Shown piece by piece: positions 1 through 8,554 of a stretch of DNA of 64,000 bases. Both the position numbers and the translations under genes were made by a program. The stretch covers positions 1-64,000 of the forward strand of contig CAVPTA010000006.1 in assembly GCA_963708645.1 (NCBI GenBank), written 5' to 3'. This stretch comes from RYN-133 sp963708645 (GTDB taxonomy: Bacteria; Actinomycetota; Actinomycetes; Mycobacteriales; Jatrophihabitantaceae). The notes beneath the pieces were generated by a model. That model ran no database searches, had not been told where the DNA came from, and worked only from the letters and a program-made list of their open reading frames with translations. The first letter of the stretch is position 1. Each line of letters opens with the position of its first letter.

Positions 1-276
1 GACCAGGACAGTCGAGTGGATTTCTGAGGTGAAAGTCCTCTTTGACTTCGTGGTTGAGCCAGCCCACGGCGGCGCTCGTAGCGGTCCGACTCGCCGGGTC
101 CTCGTTGCGGGTCGATGCGGAGTGCCTCGTTGCAGACGACCCGCACGCGGTCGTGAGCAAAGCTATTGCCGCCCAAGCACCCACGACGATTTTCGACACG
201 GTCACGAACACTAGACGCGGCAGGCACTTGGTGGGGTTCGTTCCACCGCGGCAGATTCGGGCGCGCTCCAGGGTGC

Positions 277-657
277 CTAATTCAGCTGGCAATAGACGTT
301 CGAAACCGCCGTCATTTTCGTGGTTGCCGCCACGGTCTTCTCAGCAGCGCACGCATATCCGCCGTCGCCGTACATCGGACTGCGACCTTTGACTTCGTAG
401 GTTCCCACACTCACAGATGCCGAGTAGCGGCCGTTACGTCCAACAGGAACTTCGGTTGCGACATGTGTAGCCACGTTCTCCAGCCTCACGGTCCCTGACA
501 GGGGTCGAGCGGTGCCAGGTGCCGGACCGCCCACGGCCAGCAACCGGCCCGTAATCGTTCCTGAAGGGGGGTGATGGCCGTCCGTGCAGGCCGCAGGAAA
601 TGCGATCGTTGCCGCGCAGGCGACAGCCATGTTGACGATCCACACTCGGCCCCGCAT
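277..657 (-). CDS. Small lipoprotein with a carboxypeptidase-regulatory-like fold
   Basis: Predicted 126-residue secreted lipoprotein. Residues 1-20 form a hydrophobic signal ending in the lipobox-like FPAAC, so the mature protein would start at the Cys and be membrane anchored. The rest has a Gly/Thr-rich beta-sandwich pattern (SGTVRLENVATHV, GRNGRYSASVSVGTYEVKG) like carboxypeptidase regulatory or prealbumin-like domains, with two further Cys near the C-terminus. The ATG at 657 was chosen because it places the signal peptide correctly; the frame stays open upstream to 780. Function is not known. The 276 bases before it contain only weak overlapping frames and no gene I can support. Confidence 0.6.
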   Translation of the reverse strand: MRGRVWIVNMAVACAATIAFPAACTDGHHPPSGTITGRLLAVGGPAPGTARPLSGTVRLENVATHVATEVPVGRNGRYSASVSVGTYEVKGRSPMYGDGGYACAAEKTVAATTKMTAVSNVYCQLN

Positions 658-790
658 GACCTGTAGACGCTCCAACTGGCGGGGCGCGTTCCGTGCAACG
701 CACCTGCCGACGGCTCGTGAGCGGCATCCGCGCTCCGAACGCGCCGCGAGGCCATCGACAGCGACGTCGACCGAGTCCACGTGGCGTATC

Positions 791-1279
791 TCAAGCCCGG
801 GCGACGGTCATATCTCGCAGAGGCACAGCGTGCCCGTTATCGCAGGTGGTGGTGACGTGGATGTCGGCCCCGCAGTCAGCGTGTTGCAAGGTCACCGGGG
901 CTCCGCGGCTGTCGTACAGGTACTTCGACCCCCACTCGAACAATGCGAGTACGGCCGGACACAGATCGTGGCCCATTTCGGTGAGCCGGTACTCGTAGCG
1001 GGTGCGCTGACCCGGGTCCTGGTAGGGGACTCGCTGGAGCAGGCCGGCGTCGGTGAGTTCGCGTAGTCGCGCAGCGGCCACCGCTGGGGTGATGCCGGCG
1101 CGGTCGGCGAAGTCGTCGAACCGGGTCGTTCCGTAGTACGCCTCCCGCATGATCAACATTGCGGAGCGGGTGCCGACAACACCCAGTGAACGCGCGATGG
1201 GGCAGCGGTCTGCTCGCCAACGACTGCGCTCGCGCAGCGGGCCGACGAGTTGTGCGGTGTCATCGCTCACGCGTGCCAC
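791..1279 (-). CDS. HxlR-family winged-helix transcriptional regulator
   Basis: A 162-residue one-domain regulator. The HxlR core is clear: CPIARSLGVVGTRSAMLIMREA near residues 27-48, then RFDDFADRAGIT, a recognition helix and the wing (LLQRVPYQDPGQRTRYEYRLTEMG). The C-terminal part has three Cys and several His, compatible with a redox or metal-sensing extension, which is inference. It is divergent from the DHA2 exporter starting at 1323 and a perfect inverted repeat lies between them, so it most likely controls that exporter and perhaps itself. Start is a GTG at 1279; another GTG at 1270 is equally possible. Confidence 0.85.
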   Translation of the reverse strand: MARVSDDTAQLVGPLRERSRWRADRCPIARSLGVVGTRSAMLIMREAYYGTTRFDDFADRAGITPAVAAARLRELTDAGLLQRVPYQDPGQRTRYEYRLTEMGHDLCPAVLALFEWGSKYLYDSRGAPVTLQHADCGADIHVTTTCDNGHAVPLRDMTVARA

Positions 1280-1295
1280 TCTAGCTTGCCTTTGC

Positions 1296-1325
1296 CATAG
1301 TCAGCCTCTAACGTCGCTGACTATG
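1296..1325. promoter_or_regulatory. Probable HxlR operator overlapping the exporter start codon
   Basis: Perfect 10-base arms CATAGTCAGC (1296-1305) and GCTGACTATG (1316-1325) are separated by 10 bases. The second arm includes the exporter ATG at 1323. A third half-site AGTCAG lies at 1335-1340. A TANNNT hexamer (TAACGT, 1309-1314) sits 8 bases before the ATG and there is no Shine-Dalgarno sequence, so a leaderless transcript starting at or near the ATG is plausible. Binding by the adjacent HxlR protein is inferred from position. Confidence 0.7.
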
Positions 1326-2744
1326 CCTGATAAAAGTCAGCGTCCCGGTCTCATTCTCGCGGTGCTGTCCTTCGCGGCGTTCATGGCCAGCCTCGACGTC
1401 TTCATCGTCAATGTCGCGTTCGATGCGATCGGTGCGGACTTCCACGGCACGACGCTCGCGCAGTTGTCCTGGGTGCTGAACGCGTACGCGATCGTCTACG
1501 CGGCGCTGCTGATCCCGGCCGGACGGGTGGCCGATCGTTATGGGCGCAAGGGCGGCTTCCTGATTGGCCTCACGGTGTTCACGCTTGCCAGTGCGGCCTG
1601 CGCCGCCAGCGGAGGCGTGTGGTGGCTGGTGACCTTCCGCGTCGTGCAGGCCGCGGGTGCGGCGCTGCTGACGCCGGCCAGCCTGGGACTCGTAGTCGCA
1701 TCGGTGCCGCCCGAGCGACGCGCGCGTGCGGTGCGCATCTGGGCCGCGACCGGCGCCGTGGCCGCAGCCCTCGGCCCGGCCGTCGGCGGCCTGCTTGTCG
1801 CGGCTTCGTGGCGCTGGGTGTTCCTCGTCAATGTGCCGATCGGCATCGCCGCCCTCGCCGCTGCCGCCCGGTTCGTGCCGCGCTCGCGCGATGAATCGGT
1901 CACGCGCATCCCCGACGTGCTCGGCGCGCTGTTGCTCGCCGTCAGCATCGGCGCGCTCACCCTGGGCCTCGTCCAGGGCCCGTCGTGGGGATGGGACAGC
2001 CCGGGTGTGGACGCTGCGTGGGTGGTGACCGCCGCCGGGCTACTCGGCTTCGGCATCTCGTCGGCACGGCATGAGGTGCCCGTCGTCGAACCGGCGCTGT
2101 TACGGGTGCGTCCCTTCGCCTGGTCGAACGTCACTGCGCTGCTGTTCGGTGTGCCGTTCGCCGCAGCGCTGCTGACGAACATTCTCTGGATGCAGGACGT
2201 ATGGCACTACTCCGCGGTGCGGGTCGGATTCGCGATCGCGCCCGGTCCGATGATGGTGCCGATCTTCGCCGCAGTCGCGCACCGCCTTGCCGGACGCATC
2301 CCGGTGGGGGTGCTCGTCGCGGCCGGTTGCGCCCTGCTCGGAATCGGCTCGGTCATGACGTCCGTCCTCGTCGGCGCGCACTCTGACTACGCGGGAGATG
2401 TGCTGCCCGGCTGGCTTATCGGCGGGATCGGTGTCGGCCTCGCCTTGCCGTCCATCCTGTCCTCGGCAACCGCCGACCTGCCGGCCGCACGCGCCGCGAC
2501 GGGCAGCGCCGTGGTCAACATGAGCAGGCAGGTCGGCACTGCGCTGGGCGTGAGCCTCGTCATCGCGGTGCTCGGAAACCCCGTCGGTTACGCGGCGGCT
2601 CACGCCGCCTTCCGGCACACGTGGTGGACGCTCGCGGCAGTGGCGCTGCTCGCGGCCGTTGCGGCCCCCGGTATGACCCCGCGTCCGGCCCCCGAACCGA
2701 GAACGCAGCCGATTCTCGACCCGGAGCCGGTACGCGCGCCGTGA
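1323..2744 (+). CDS. MFS drug-exporter of the DHA2 (EmrB/QacA) family
   Basis: A 473-residue integral membrane protein with the DHA2 pattern of about 14 hydrophobic segments. The first helix carries FMASLDVFIVNVAF, the family signature of proton/drug antiporters, followed by the loop motif GRVADRYGRKGGF and the motif C-like run ALGPAVGGLLV in helix 5. Expected role is proton-driven export of small hydrophobic compounds; the substrate cannot be read from sequence. ATG 1323 is used because the operator and a -10-like element sit immediately upstream. A decayed MarR-type gene follows it, hinting at an older or additional regulator. Confidence 0.88.
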   Translation: MPDKSQRPGLILAVLSFAAFMASLDVFIVNVAFDAIGADFHGTTLAQLSWVLNAYAIVYAALLIPAGRVADRYGRKGGFLIGLTVFTLASAACAASGGVWWLVTFRVVQAAGAALLTPASLGLVVASVPPERRARAVRIWAATGAVAAALGPAVGGLLVAASWRWVFLVNVPIGIAALAAAARFVPRSRDESVTRIPDVLGALLLAVSIGALTLGLVQGPSWGWDSPGVDAAWVVTAAGLLGFGISSARHEVPVVEPALLRVRPFAWSNVTALLFGVPFAAALLTNILWMQDVWHYSAVRVGFAIAPGPMMVPIFAAVAHRLAGRIPVGVLVAAGCALLGIGSVMTSVLVGAHSDYAGDVLPGWLIGGIGVGLALPSILSSATADLPAARAATGSAVVNMSRQVGTALGVSLVIAVLGNPVGYAAAHAAFRHTWWTLAAVALLAAVAAPGMTPRPAPEPRTQPILDPEPVRAP

Positions 2745-2747
2745 GTC

Positions 2748-3020
2748 GGCATCGATGAGCCGTCCGAACAGTTGACGCTTGCTCGCGATGTGCGCCATGA
2801 CAAGACGCGGCTCATCAAGTTGCTCGACACGTTGCAGGGTCGCGGACTCGTTGATCGCAATCCGGATCCATCCGATTGCCGATCGCATGCCGTAGTGATC
2901 ACCGCGCGAGGTCGGAGCTGCAGCACCGCGCGCAAGCGTCGGTCCGCGCAATGGAACGCGACATGCTGACGGCTCCGACATCTGCCGAGCGGCGCGCGCT
3001 CGTCGCGGCAGATTCGCAAA
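2748..3020 (+). pseudogene. Remnant of a MarR-family regulator
   Basis: The frame from 2748 encodes a typical MarR recognition helix and wing (DKTRLIKLLDTLQGRG, DRNPDPSD, SHAVVITARG) but begins without the N-terminal dimerisation helix or a usable start right after the exporter stop. Near 2910 the reading continues in another frame as SELQHRAQASVRAMERDML, the usual C-terminal helix of the family. The gene is therefore both 5'-truncated and frameshifted. It probably regulated the neighbouring exporter once. The missing N-terminus makes true decay more likely here than a simple sequencing error. Confidence 0.6.
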
Positions 3021-3033
3021 ACGAGGACGGTTC

Positions 3034-3183
3034 ATGCCGTTCGGCGCGGTCGTCCGCACAGACGGCGAACTTCGTCTCATCAGCGGCACGGGAGACGACT
3101 GGTTCCAGATGCTGGAGATGCTCTACGACGGAATCGCCGCACTCGAGGGCGCAGGCGCACTCAGTTCGCGGAAACGAGCGTAA
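3034..3183 (+). CDS. Small hypothetical protein, possibly a gene fragment
   Basis: A 49-residue frame with strongly GC-rich third codon positions and a GAGGA Shine-Dalgarno (3023-3027) six bases before ATG 3034. The product is acidic and partly helical (DDWFQMLEMLYDGIAALEGAG). I recognise no family. Coding-like composition seems to continue after its stop up to the convergent lipoprotein gene, so it may be the start of a longer broken gene. Confidence 0.35.
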   Translation: MPFGAVVRTDGELRLISGTGDDWFQMLEMLYDGIAALEGAGALSSRKRA

Positions 3184-3254
3184 GCCCGCGTCCGTCGCGC
3201 GTCTGGACGGCGAGGGAGTGACTACGGCGAGTTTCACGTCGACGATGAGCGCGA

Positions 3255-3854
3255 CTACGAGTGGGATGCGGACGGACTCGGCGCGGCAAACGGAGGGCTG
3301 CCGTTGTGGCTCTGCAGGGTGCCGGCGGCGCCATCGGCATCGACGCACGGGCCGTCGATCGTGAGGATTCCTCCGACCCCCACCAACGGGTTCACATCTC
3401 CGGCCAGCGACAGCAAGCCCGTCAGCTTGACGTTCCCCTCTTGTCTGGACAACCGGTAGTACGCGGACGGGACGGTCGGCAGGGTCACGCGGCGGGTGGA
3501 TAGCCGCCGGCGCAGCGTCCAGCCGGCCGCGCGCACCATGCGCACCACCACCTGCCGGTACGCCCCGAAGTGTGTGTTCTGGCTGGGGGCGAATGCGAAC
3601 AGGCGCATCGAGATGCTGTACGAGAGCATCGTGGTCCCCGTCCCACATGGTTTGTAACCCCAGTCGAGCACGTCGACCGACCGGGCATTCGTCTCGGACA
3701 GAGCGTTGTACAGCTCGCGCGCGGCGGGCACGGTGTGCGCGCGTGATTTGGCGGCCGGTGTCCCATCAGTCGAGGCGTCGTGATCGCAGGCGGCCAGCAG
3801 GATCACCAGAACGATCGCGGCAGCGCGGACCTTGCCACCTGATGCCAGCCGCAT
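3255..3854 (-). CDS. Predicted lipoprotein, function unknown
   Basis: A 199-residue exported protein. Residues 1-22 form a signal peptide ending in the lipobox LLAAC, so the Cys would be lipidated. The mature part contains a small central domain (FGAYRQVVVRMVRAAGWTLRR) and ends in a Ser/Pro-rich tail. No enzyme motif is visible. ATG 3854 was picked because it sets the signal peptide directly at the N-terminus; the same frame stays open much further upstream, antisense to the secreted protein and sigma factor genes. It is divergent from the gene at 4008. Confidence 0.6.
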   Translation of the reverse strand: MRLASGGKVRAAAIVLVILLAACDHDASTDGTPAAKSRAHTVPAARELYNALSETNARSVDVLDWGYKPCGTGTTMLSYSISMRLFAFAPSQNTHFGAYRQVVVRMVRAAGWTLRRRLSTRRVTLPTVPSAYYRLSRQEGNVKLTGLLSLAGDVNPLVGVGGILTIDGPCVDADGAAGTLQSHNGSPPFAAPSPSASHS

Positions 3855-4007
3855 GCTCAGCCGCCTCCGGTTCCGCGCCGCACGCGCAGAACCGCACCGT
3901 GTCGGCCAGTCCCCGGGTATGCACACGCCGATGCTCGATCCTACGTACCGCCGCGATTTCGACGTTGGAGTAAACAATCGAGCGGGTCGGCGCGTCGAAG
4001 AATTGTG

Positions 4008-5057
4008 ATGGACTCCGACACATTCCCCCGCAGCGCGCGATTGCCGCTGCCACGATCTCGCTCCCTGGCTGCGGCAGCAATTGCTGTCGTTACCGCACTG
4101 TCCGGGTTGGTCCTGGCCGCGACGACGGCTGGGGCCGCGCCACCCCCGGCAGATCTGACGCTGACCACGACCACGATCACGGTGCAGACGTCGAACCACC
4201 AGCAGTGGAATCTCGGCTTGTGGAGTGCGCTGAACGGTATCGGTGGCTCGACCGCGTTCTCGCTGAGCCTCTCCCGTCCGGTGCCCGGTGGCACCGAGGC
4301 CCACCAGTGGAATGTCCCGCTCGGATCGTCCCGGCTGACGTTCAACGGCCGCACCCAACGCGGCACGCTCAAGACGCCGGCGTCCACGGCACCGTTGACG
4401 ACGGTCGACATGACCTTCGTTGCGAGCAGTCATCGCGCTCTGCGCTGTTACAAGGGTTCCGAAACGCTCTACAAGGGCAATCTCGCCGGACGCGCGACGC
4501 TGATCACGCACCTCACCGGCGGCGGCACCGTCGGTGGTCAGCACGTGGCCTTCAAGTCGGGCACGACGACGCTGACGGCCGATCGCGGATGCTTCAACCC
4601 GCTCCCCACCGGTCACGTGTGCACGAACTACGAGTCGTTCTTCGACAGCGCTCCGCACGGAGTGGGCGTCCTGGGCTTCAGCAGCAGTGCGACACGCTAC
4701 GCCGAGGTGTCGCGCAACGTGTCGATGACCAAGCCGCGGGCGAGCCGCACCGACAGCGTGACGACCAAGCCCTCGCGCGCGCCGACCTTCAGCAGGGCAG
4801 CGAAGACCCTGCACGTGCCCGCGTCGTCCGGCATGATCACCGGGTCCGGGAAGATCGTCGCCAACGCGCTGAAGAGCTCGAGCAGTTCGTGCAAACTCAA
4901 GGGCGTCAAGCACACGCAGGTCCAGTACTTTCCCAGTTCGTCGACACGGTTCGTGAACACGGCGGGTCACCCGCTCGTGGGTCACACGAGCCTGACCGGG
5001 CGCATCATCGTGCGGAACAACGCATCGGGATACTTCGCCGTCGACCGCTGGCACTGA
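4008..5057 (+). CDS. Secreted protein of unknown function with a sigma-factor-like N-terminus
   Basis: A 349-residue protein with a long basic N-region, a hydrophobic stretch (about residues 21-42) and an Ala-rich cleavage region before APPPADL, so it is probably exported. The mature part is Thr/Ser-rich, beta-rich and has several Cys (RCYKGS, RGCFNP, HVCTNY, SSSCKLKG) suited to disulfides outside the cell. No family recognised. Its first 16 residues (MDSDTFPRSARLPLPR) closely match the start of the sigma factor encoded 1 kb downstream (MDFDTYARSARMPLLR), and the DNA is about 80% identical over that stretch. No good Shine-Dalgarno; a GTG at 4005 is an alternative start. Confidence 0.6.
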   Translation: MDSDTFPRSARLPLPRSRSLAAAAIAVVTALSGLVLAATTAGAAPPPADLTLTTTTITVQTSNHQQWNLGLWSALNGIGGSTAFSLSLSRPVPGGTEAHQWNVPLGSSRLTFNGRTQRGTLKTPASTAPLTTVDMTFVASSHRALRCYKGSETLYKGNLAGRATLITHLTGGGTVGGQHVAFKSGTTTLTADRGCFNPLPTGHVCTNYESFFDSAPHGVGVLGFSSSATRYAEVSRNVSMTKPRASRTDSVTTKPSRAPTFSRAAKTLHVPASSGMITGSGKIVANALKSSSSSCKLKGVKHTQVQYFPSSSTRFVNTAGHPLVGHTSLTGRIIVRNNASGYFAVDRWH

Positions 5058-5087
5058 TCTCGCACGACGACGCGGCACAGGAGGGTG

Positions 5088-5573
5088 ATGGACTTCGACA
5101 CGTACGCACGCAGCGCGCGAATGCCGTTGCTGCGCTTTGCCGTGGTCCTCACCGACGATCCCGAGCTCGCCCAGGATCTCGTCCACGACGTTCTGCTCAA
5201 GGCGCAGCAGTCGTGGAGTTCGGTTGCCGCCGCTGATCATCCGCATGCCTATGTGCGCCGCATGCTGACCAACCAGGTGATCTCGTGGCGGCGTAAGTGG
5301 GGCCGCATTCAGCCGCGGCCCGACCGCGAGCTCGACCGGACGGTCGACGATCCGACCGACGCAGTCGATCGACGCGATGCGCTGTTGCGGAGCCTGTCTC
5401 GATTGCCCGCGAAACAGCGGGCCGCGATCGTGATGCGCTACCTCGAGGACATGGCCGACGCCGACATCGCCGAAGCACTGGGGTGCGGACTCGGCACCGT
5501 GCGCGTGCACATTCATCGCGGCCTCGCCGCGCTTCGCGTCGCGCAACCGATGCCTGCCAGAAAGGACACGTGA
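5088..5573 (+). CDS. SigE-family RNA polymerase sigma-70 factor
   Basis: A 161-residue group IV sigma factor of the actinobacterial SigE-like subgroup. Region 2 is LTDDPELAQDLVHDVLLKA followed by the short-linker signature NQVISWRRKW; region 4 is LPAKQRAAIVMRYLEDMAD with helix-turn-helix IAEALGCGLGTVRVHIHRGL. It should direct RNA polymerase to a small regulon. The TGA shares a base with the ATG of the downstream membrane anti-sigma-like gene, so the two are translationally coupled. The strong AGGAGGG at 5079-5085 lies only two bases before ATG 5088, unusually close. Confidence 0.88.
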   Translation: MDFDTYARSARMPLLRFAVVLTDDPELAQDLVHDVLLKAQQSWSSVAAADHPHAYVRRMLTNQVISWRRKWGRIQPRPDRELDRTVDDPTDAVDRRDALLRSLSRLPAKQRAAIVMRYLEDMADADIAEALGCGLGTVRVHIHRGLAALRVAQPMPARKDT

Positions 5574-6547
5574 TGTACACCGAGACCGAACTTCGCGGGG
5601 CGCTCGAACACTCCGCGTCCCGCGCCGAGACCCTCGCCGACCGCGTCGTCACCACGCGTCCGAAGCGTCATCTGCTGCCGGCTCTTGCCGCGGCCGCGGT
5701 GATCATCGCGGTCGTTGCCGGGGGAGTTGCCCTGCAAGGCCGCTCGAACGAGCACGCACCCTCGTCCGCGCACGTTCCTGCCGACCTGAGCTCTGTGGTC
5801 GATCAGATGCGGGCCGGCAACAACGCGGGGATCTCCTACTCGATGCCCGCCAACAGCCTTGGCGGGCGAACCGAAGGCATCTGGGCGGACCTCGGCCGTC
5901 GTTCGATCGGGGTGACGCTTGTTGATTCGAGCGCGTTCGACCCGGCACGGATACCCCGAGATCGCCCGGTCCCGATCGCCGGGACAACGGGCTATTTCTC
6001 GAAGTTCAAGCTGTACCCGCTCGACGGGAGTCCGACCACAGGTGGTGGCAGATGGATACCAATCTGGACGATCGCCTTCCAAGACCCCGCCGGCAAGTGG
6101 GTCTTCGTGTACATCAACAGCGATATCAGACCCGCCGGGTTCGCCCAGCCGGCGTGGATCGCCAGTCGATACGCAAAGCTGAACATCGACTTCGTCGAGG
6201 GACGCACGCGGTTGCCGTTCCGCACCGGTTATCTACCCAGCGGTTACCGCGTCATGGGCGTGACCGTCCGGCACGGCTACTGGGTGGCCGCACTCACCAA
6301 CGGTGACGAAACGGTCACCATCAGCGTGGAGTACCTCCCGCGCGGCAGCTGTCGGACACTGTGCCGCACCACCCGACGCATCGGCGACTACACCATTGGT
6401 GTCGGCGCGCGCTACAACCAGGTGATGAGCGACGGGGGTCAGAGGTCTGACCCGAAGCTTGCCGCGCGGGTGTTCGACTCCCTCACGATCGCGTCGAAGC
6501 TCGGCGACCCGTCGACCTACTGGACCATCGCCGACGCGCTCGGGTGA
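5573..6547 (+). CDS. Membrane protein, probable anti-sigma partner
   Basis: A 324-residue protein with a short cytoplasmic N-terminus (about 30 residues), one transmembrane helix (LLPALAAAAVIIAVVAGGVAL) and a long extracytoplasmic domain. This topology, and its overlap with the sigma gene (TGATG), fit the usual sigma/anti-sigma arrangement in which the outer domain senses a signal and the inner tail holds the sigma factor. The cytoplasmic part has no recognisable zinc-binding anti-sigma motif, so the role is inferred from context. The outer domain has two Cys close together (RGSCRTLCRTT). Confidence 0.65.
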   Translation: MYTETELRGALEHSASRAETLADRVVTTRPKRHLLPALAAAAVIIAVVAGGVALQGRSNEHAPSSAHVPADLSSVVDQMRAGNNAGISYSMPANSLGGRTEGIWADLGRRSIGVTLVDSSAFDPARIPRDRPVPIAGTTGYFSKFKLYPLDGSPTTGGGRWIPIWTIAFQDPAGKWVFVYINSDIRPAGFAQPAWIASRYAKLNIDFVEGRTRLPFRTGYLPSGYRVMGVTVRHGYWVAALTNGDETVTISVEYLPRGSCRTLCRTTRRIGDYTIGVGARYNQVMSDGGQRSDPKLAARVFDSLTIASKLGDPSTYWTIADALG

Positions 6548-6625
6548 GCTCGCCTCGGCAGCTCTGACTCAATCGCCGATCACCGCGACTGGCTGGACAG
6601 CTATAACAGCCGGTCAATCGCTACC

Positions 6626-6646
6626 TGGCAACTAAATCCGTTGCCA
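6626..6646. promoter_or_regulatory. Perfect inverted repeat upstream of the amine oxidase gene
   Basis: Arms TGGCAAC and GTTGCCA are separated by seven bases (TAAATCC). It lies about 80 bases after the anti-sigma gene and 78 bases before the amine oxidase ATG. It could be an operator for the oxidase or a weak terminator stem for the upstream pair; the A/T loop and lack of a T-run favour an operator. Confidence 0.4.
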
Positions 6647-6724
6647 AAAGTCGCCTCCCTTGACGATTACGCCATCTTCGTGGTGAGTTACCTACGGCCT
6701 CGATCGCTACGAAGGAGACGCCGG

Positions 6725-8347
6725 ATGCCCCGTGCGATGAGCTATCCGTCCGCCACCGCCGCGATGCAACGCATGGTCGCCGCGCACGCGGAGGCCGAGC
6801 GGACTGGAGCGCCCGTCGGCGAGTTGCTCGAGCAGGGCGGATCGGAGCGGCAGCGAAATGCCGTGCTGCGACGCCGTACTTTCCTGGCCGGCGCGGTCGC
6901 CTCCGCCGGAATGATCGCCGTGCCCTCGGTGGCGCAGGCCGACCCGCGGGCGCCGCGGGTGGTCATCGTCGGCAGCGGGCTCGCCGGCACTCGCACCGCG
7001 CATGCACTGTGGACCAAGCATCGAATCCGCTCGACCATTTATGAGGCCGACACGACTCACATCGGCGGGCGGTGCTGGAGCCTGCGCGGCTTCTTCTCCG
7101 GCGGCCTGATCGGTGAGCTCGGCGGTGCCTTCATCAACTCCGACCAGCTGCCGATCCGGCGCCTGGCCAAGGGGCTCGGCCTGCACGAGGAGGTCGCGAA
7201 CGGTGGCGATCTGCGTCAGGGTGAGGAGATCTATTGGATCGACGGTGGCCCGTACACCGTCGAGGAAGCCCAACATGACTGGGCCACCATCGGTTTCCAC
7301 GCTTTTCGCAAAGCTGCGAAGTCCGCGCCGTTCCCGCAGCTGTGGGACCGCAGCACAGCCGAGGGCCGACGGCTCGACCACCTCAGCGTCCCGGAATGGC
7401 TCGACGAGTCCGGAATCGGATCGACCTCGCGATTCGGCAAGCTCATGCTCGCCAACGCGGTCTCGGAGTACGGCGGCGATCCGGCCGACCAGTCGGCGCT
7501 CAACCTGATCTACCTGCCGTACGCGAACCCGCGCTCGTCCCTGGCGCCGATGTCCGGCTACGACGAGAAGTACCACATCGTCGGAGGCAACGACCAGATC
7601 GTGCACCGCATGGTCGAGCAGTTGCCCGCGGGAACCGTGCGCCAGGGCTACGCGCTCGTTGCCTTGCGGCACAACCACAACGGCACGCACACACTGACCT
7701 TCGACCATGGCGGCCGCATGGTCGACGTCGTCGCCGACGAGGTCGTCCTGGCCCTGCCGTTCACCGCCCTGAAGAAGGTCGACCTGTGCCGGTCCGGCCT
7801 GTCACCGTTGAAACGAAAGGCCATCGCCAACGGGCACCTCGGCTCGAACGCGAAGATCCACGTCGAGCTCGAGCGCAAGACCTGGCCGGCCCTCGGCTAC
7901 AGCGGCGCGACCTACACGGAGTACGACGGCTTCTGCACCGCCTGGGACGACAGCGTTCCGCTGGGCCCGAATGCCCGGCCGGCGATCCTGCTCGGCTTCC
8001 CCGGCGCTCGCGCCGGCGCGACGACGCTGACGGGAGCCGCGCACGGACCCGCCCCGGCCGCCGACGTGAGCTGGTTCCTCGACCAGATCGAACCCATCTA
8101 CCCCGGCACCACAGCGGCATACACCGGCACGGCCTGGGAAGATCACTGGGTCAAGGACCCCTGGCACCACGGGGCGTACTCCTACTGGGGCGTCGGCCAG
8201 GAGACCACGACCGGCGGGTACGAAGGCGTCGCCGAAGGGCGTGTGCACTTCGCCGGCGAGCACACCGACCCGTACCAGCAAGGCTTTCTGGATGGCGCAG
8301 TCGTCTCGGGTCAACGCGTCTGCCGCGAGATCGTCGCGCAGCTTTGA
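6725..8347 (+). CDS. Tat-exported flavin-dependent amine oxidase
   Basis: A 540-residue FAD enzyme of the monoamine oxidase superfamily. A twin-arginine signal (RRRTFLAGAVAS, about residues 50-62) sits after an N-terminal extension, so it is exported folded. The FAD-binding Rossmann motif VVIVGSGLAGTRTAHAL and the acidic YEADTTHIGGRCWS follow. The C-terminus has the second FAD motif GRVHFAGEHTDPYQQGFLDGAV, the family hallmark. It should oxidatively deaminate an amine, giving aldehyde, ammonia and peroxide; the substrate is unknown. ATG 6725 is set by GAAGGAG (6711-6717) seven bases upstream; an upstream in-frame start at 6641 is less likely. Confidence 0.88.
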   Translation: MPRAMSYPSATAAMQRMVAAHAEAERTGAPVGELLEQGGSERQRNAVLRRRTFLAGAVASAGMIAVPSVAQADPRAPRVVIVGSGLAGTRTAHALWTKHRIRSTIYEADTTHIGGRCWSLRGFFSGGLIGELGGAFINSDQLPIRRLAKGLGLHEEVANGGDLRQGEEIYWIDGGPYTVEEAQHDWATIGFHAFRKAAKSAPFPQLWDRSTAEGRRLDHLSVPEWLDESGIGSTSRFGKLMLANAVSEYGGDPADQSALNLIYLPYANPRSSLAPMSGYDEKYHIVGGNDQIVHRMVEQLPAGTVRQGYALVALRHNHNGTHTLTFDHGGRMVDVVADEVVLALPFTALKKVDLCRSGLSPLKRKAIANGHLGSNAKIHVELERKTWPALGYSGATYTEYDGFCTAWDDSVPLGPNARPAILLGFPGARAGATTLTGAAHGPAPAADVSWFLDQIEPIYPGTTAAYTGTAWEDHWVKDPWHHGAYSYWGVGQETTTGGYEGVAEGRVHFAGEHTDPYQQGFLDGAVVSGQRVCREIVAQL

Positions 8348-8554
8348 CCTCGAACTCGACGATGCGGCGGATGTCTGTCAGATGCCGACCGCACCCGCTT
8401 CGAGTGCCGCCATGGCGTCACCGGGTGCAGGCTTGCGTCGCTCCCAGTTGAGGCGGTTGAAAAGTCGGACCAAAGCGTCCTTCCGCACGCCTGGCGGCCG
8501 AAGTCTCCGGTCGCCGTCGGGGTTACGTTTGATCACGTGAGTCAAGGGGGTCAT

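Noticed and set aside
1..276. Overlapping plus-strand frames at the window start
   Set aside because: Three frames overlap with no start signal or family; cannot tell which, if any, is coding.
3855..5546. Long open frame on the minus strand extending the lipoprotein gene upstream to 5546
   Set aside because: It is antisense to the secreted protein and sigma factor genes, Arg/Gly/Ala-rich with no domain; the signal peptide fixes the real start at 3854.
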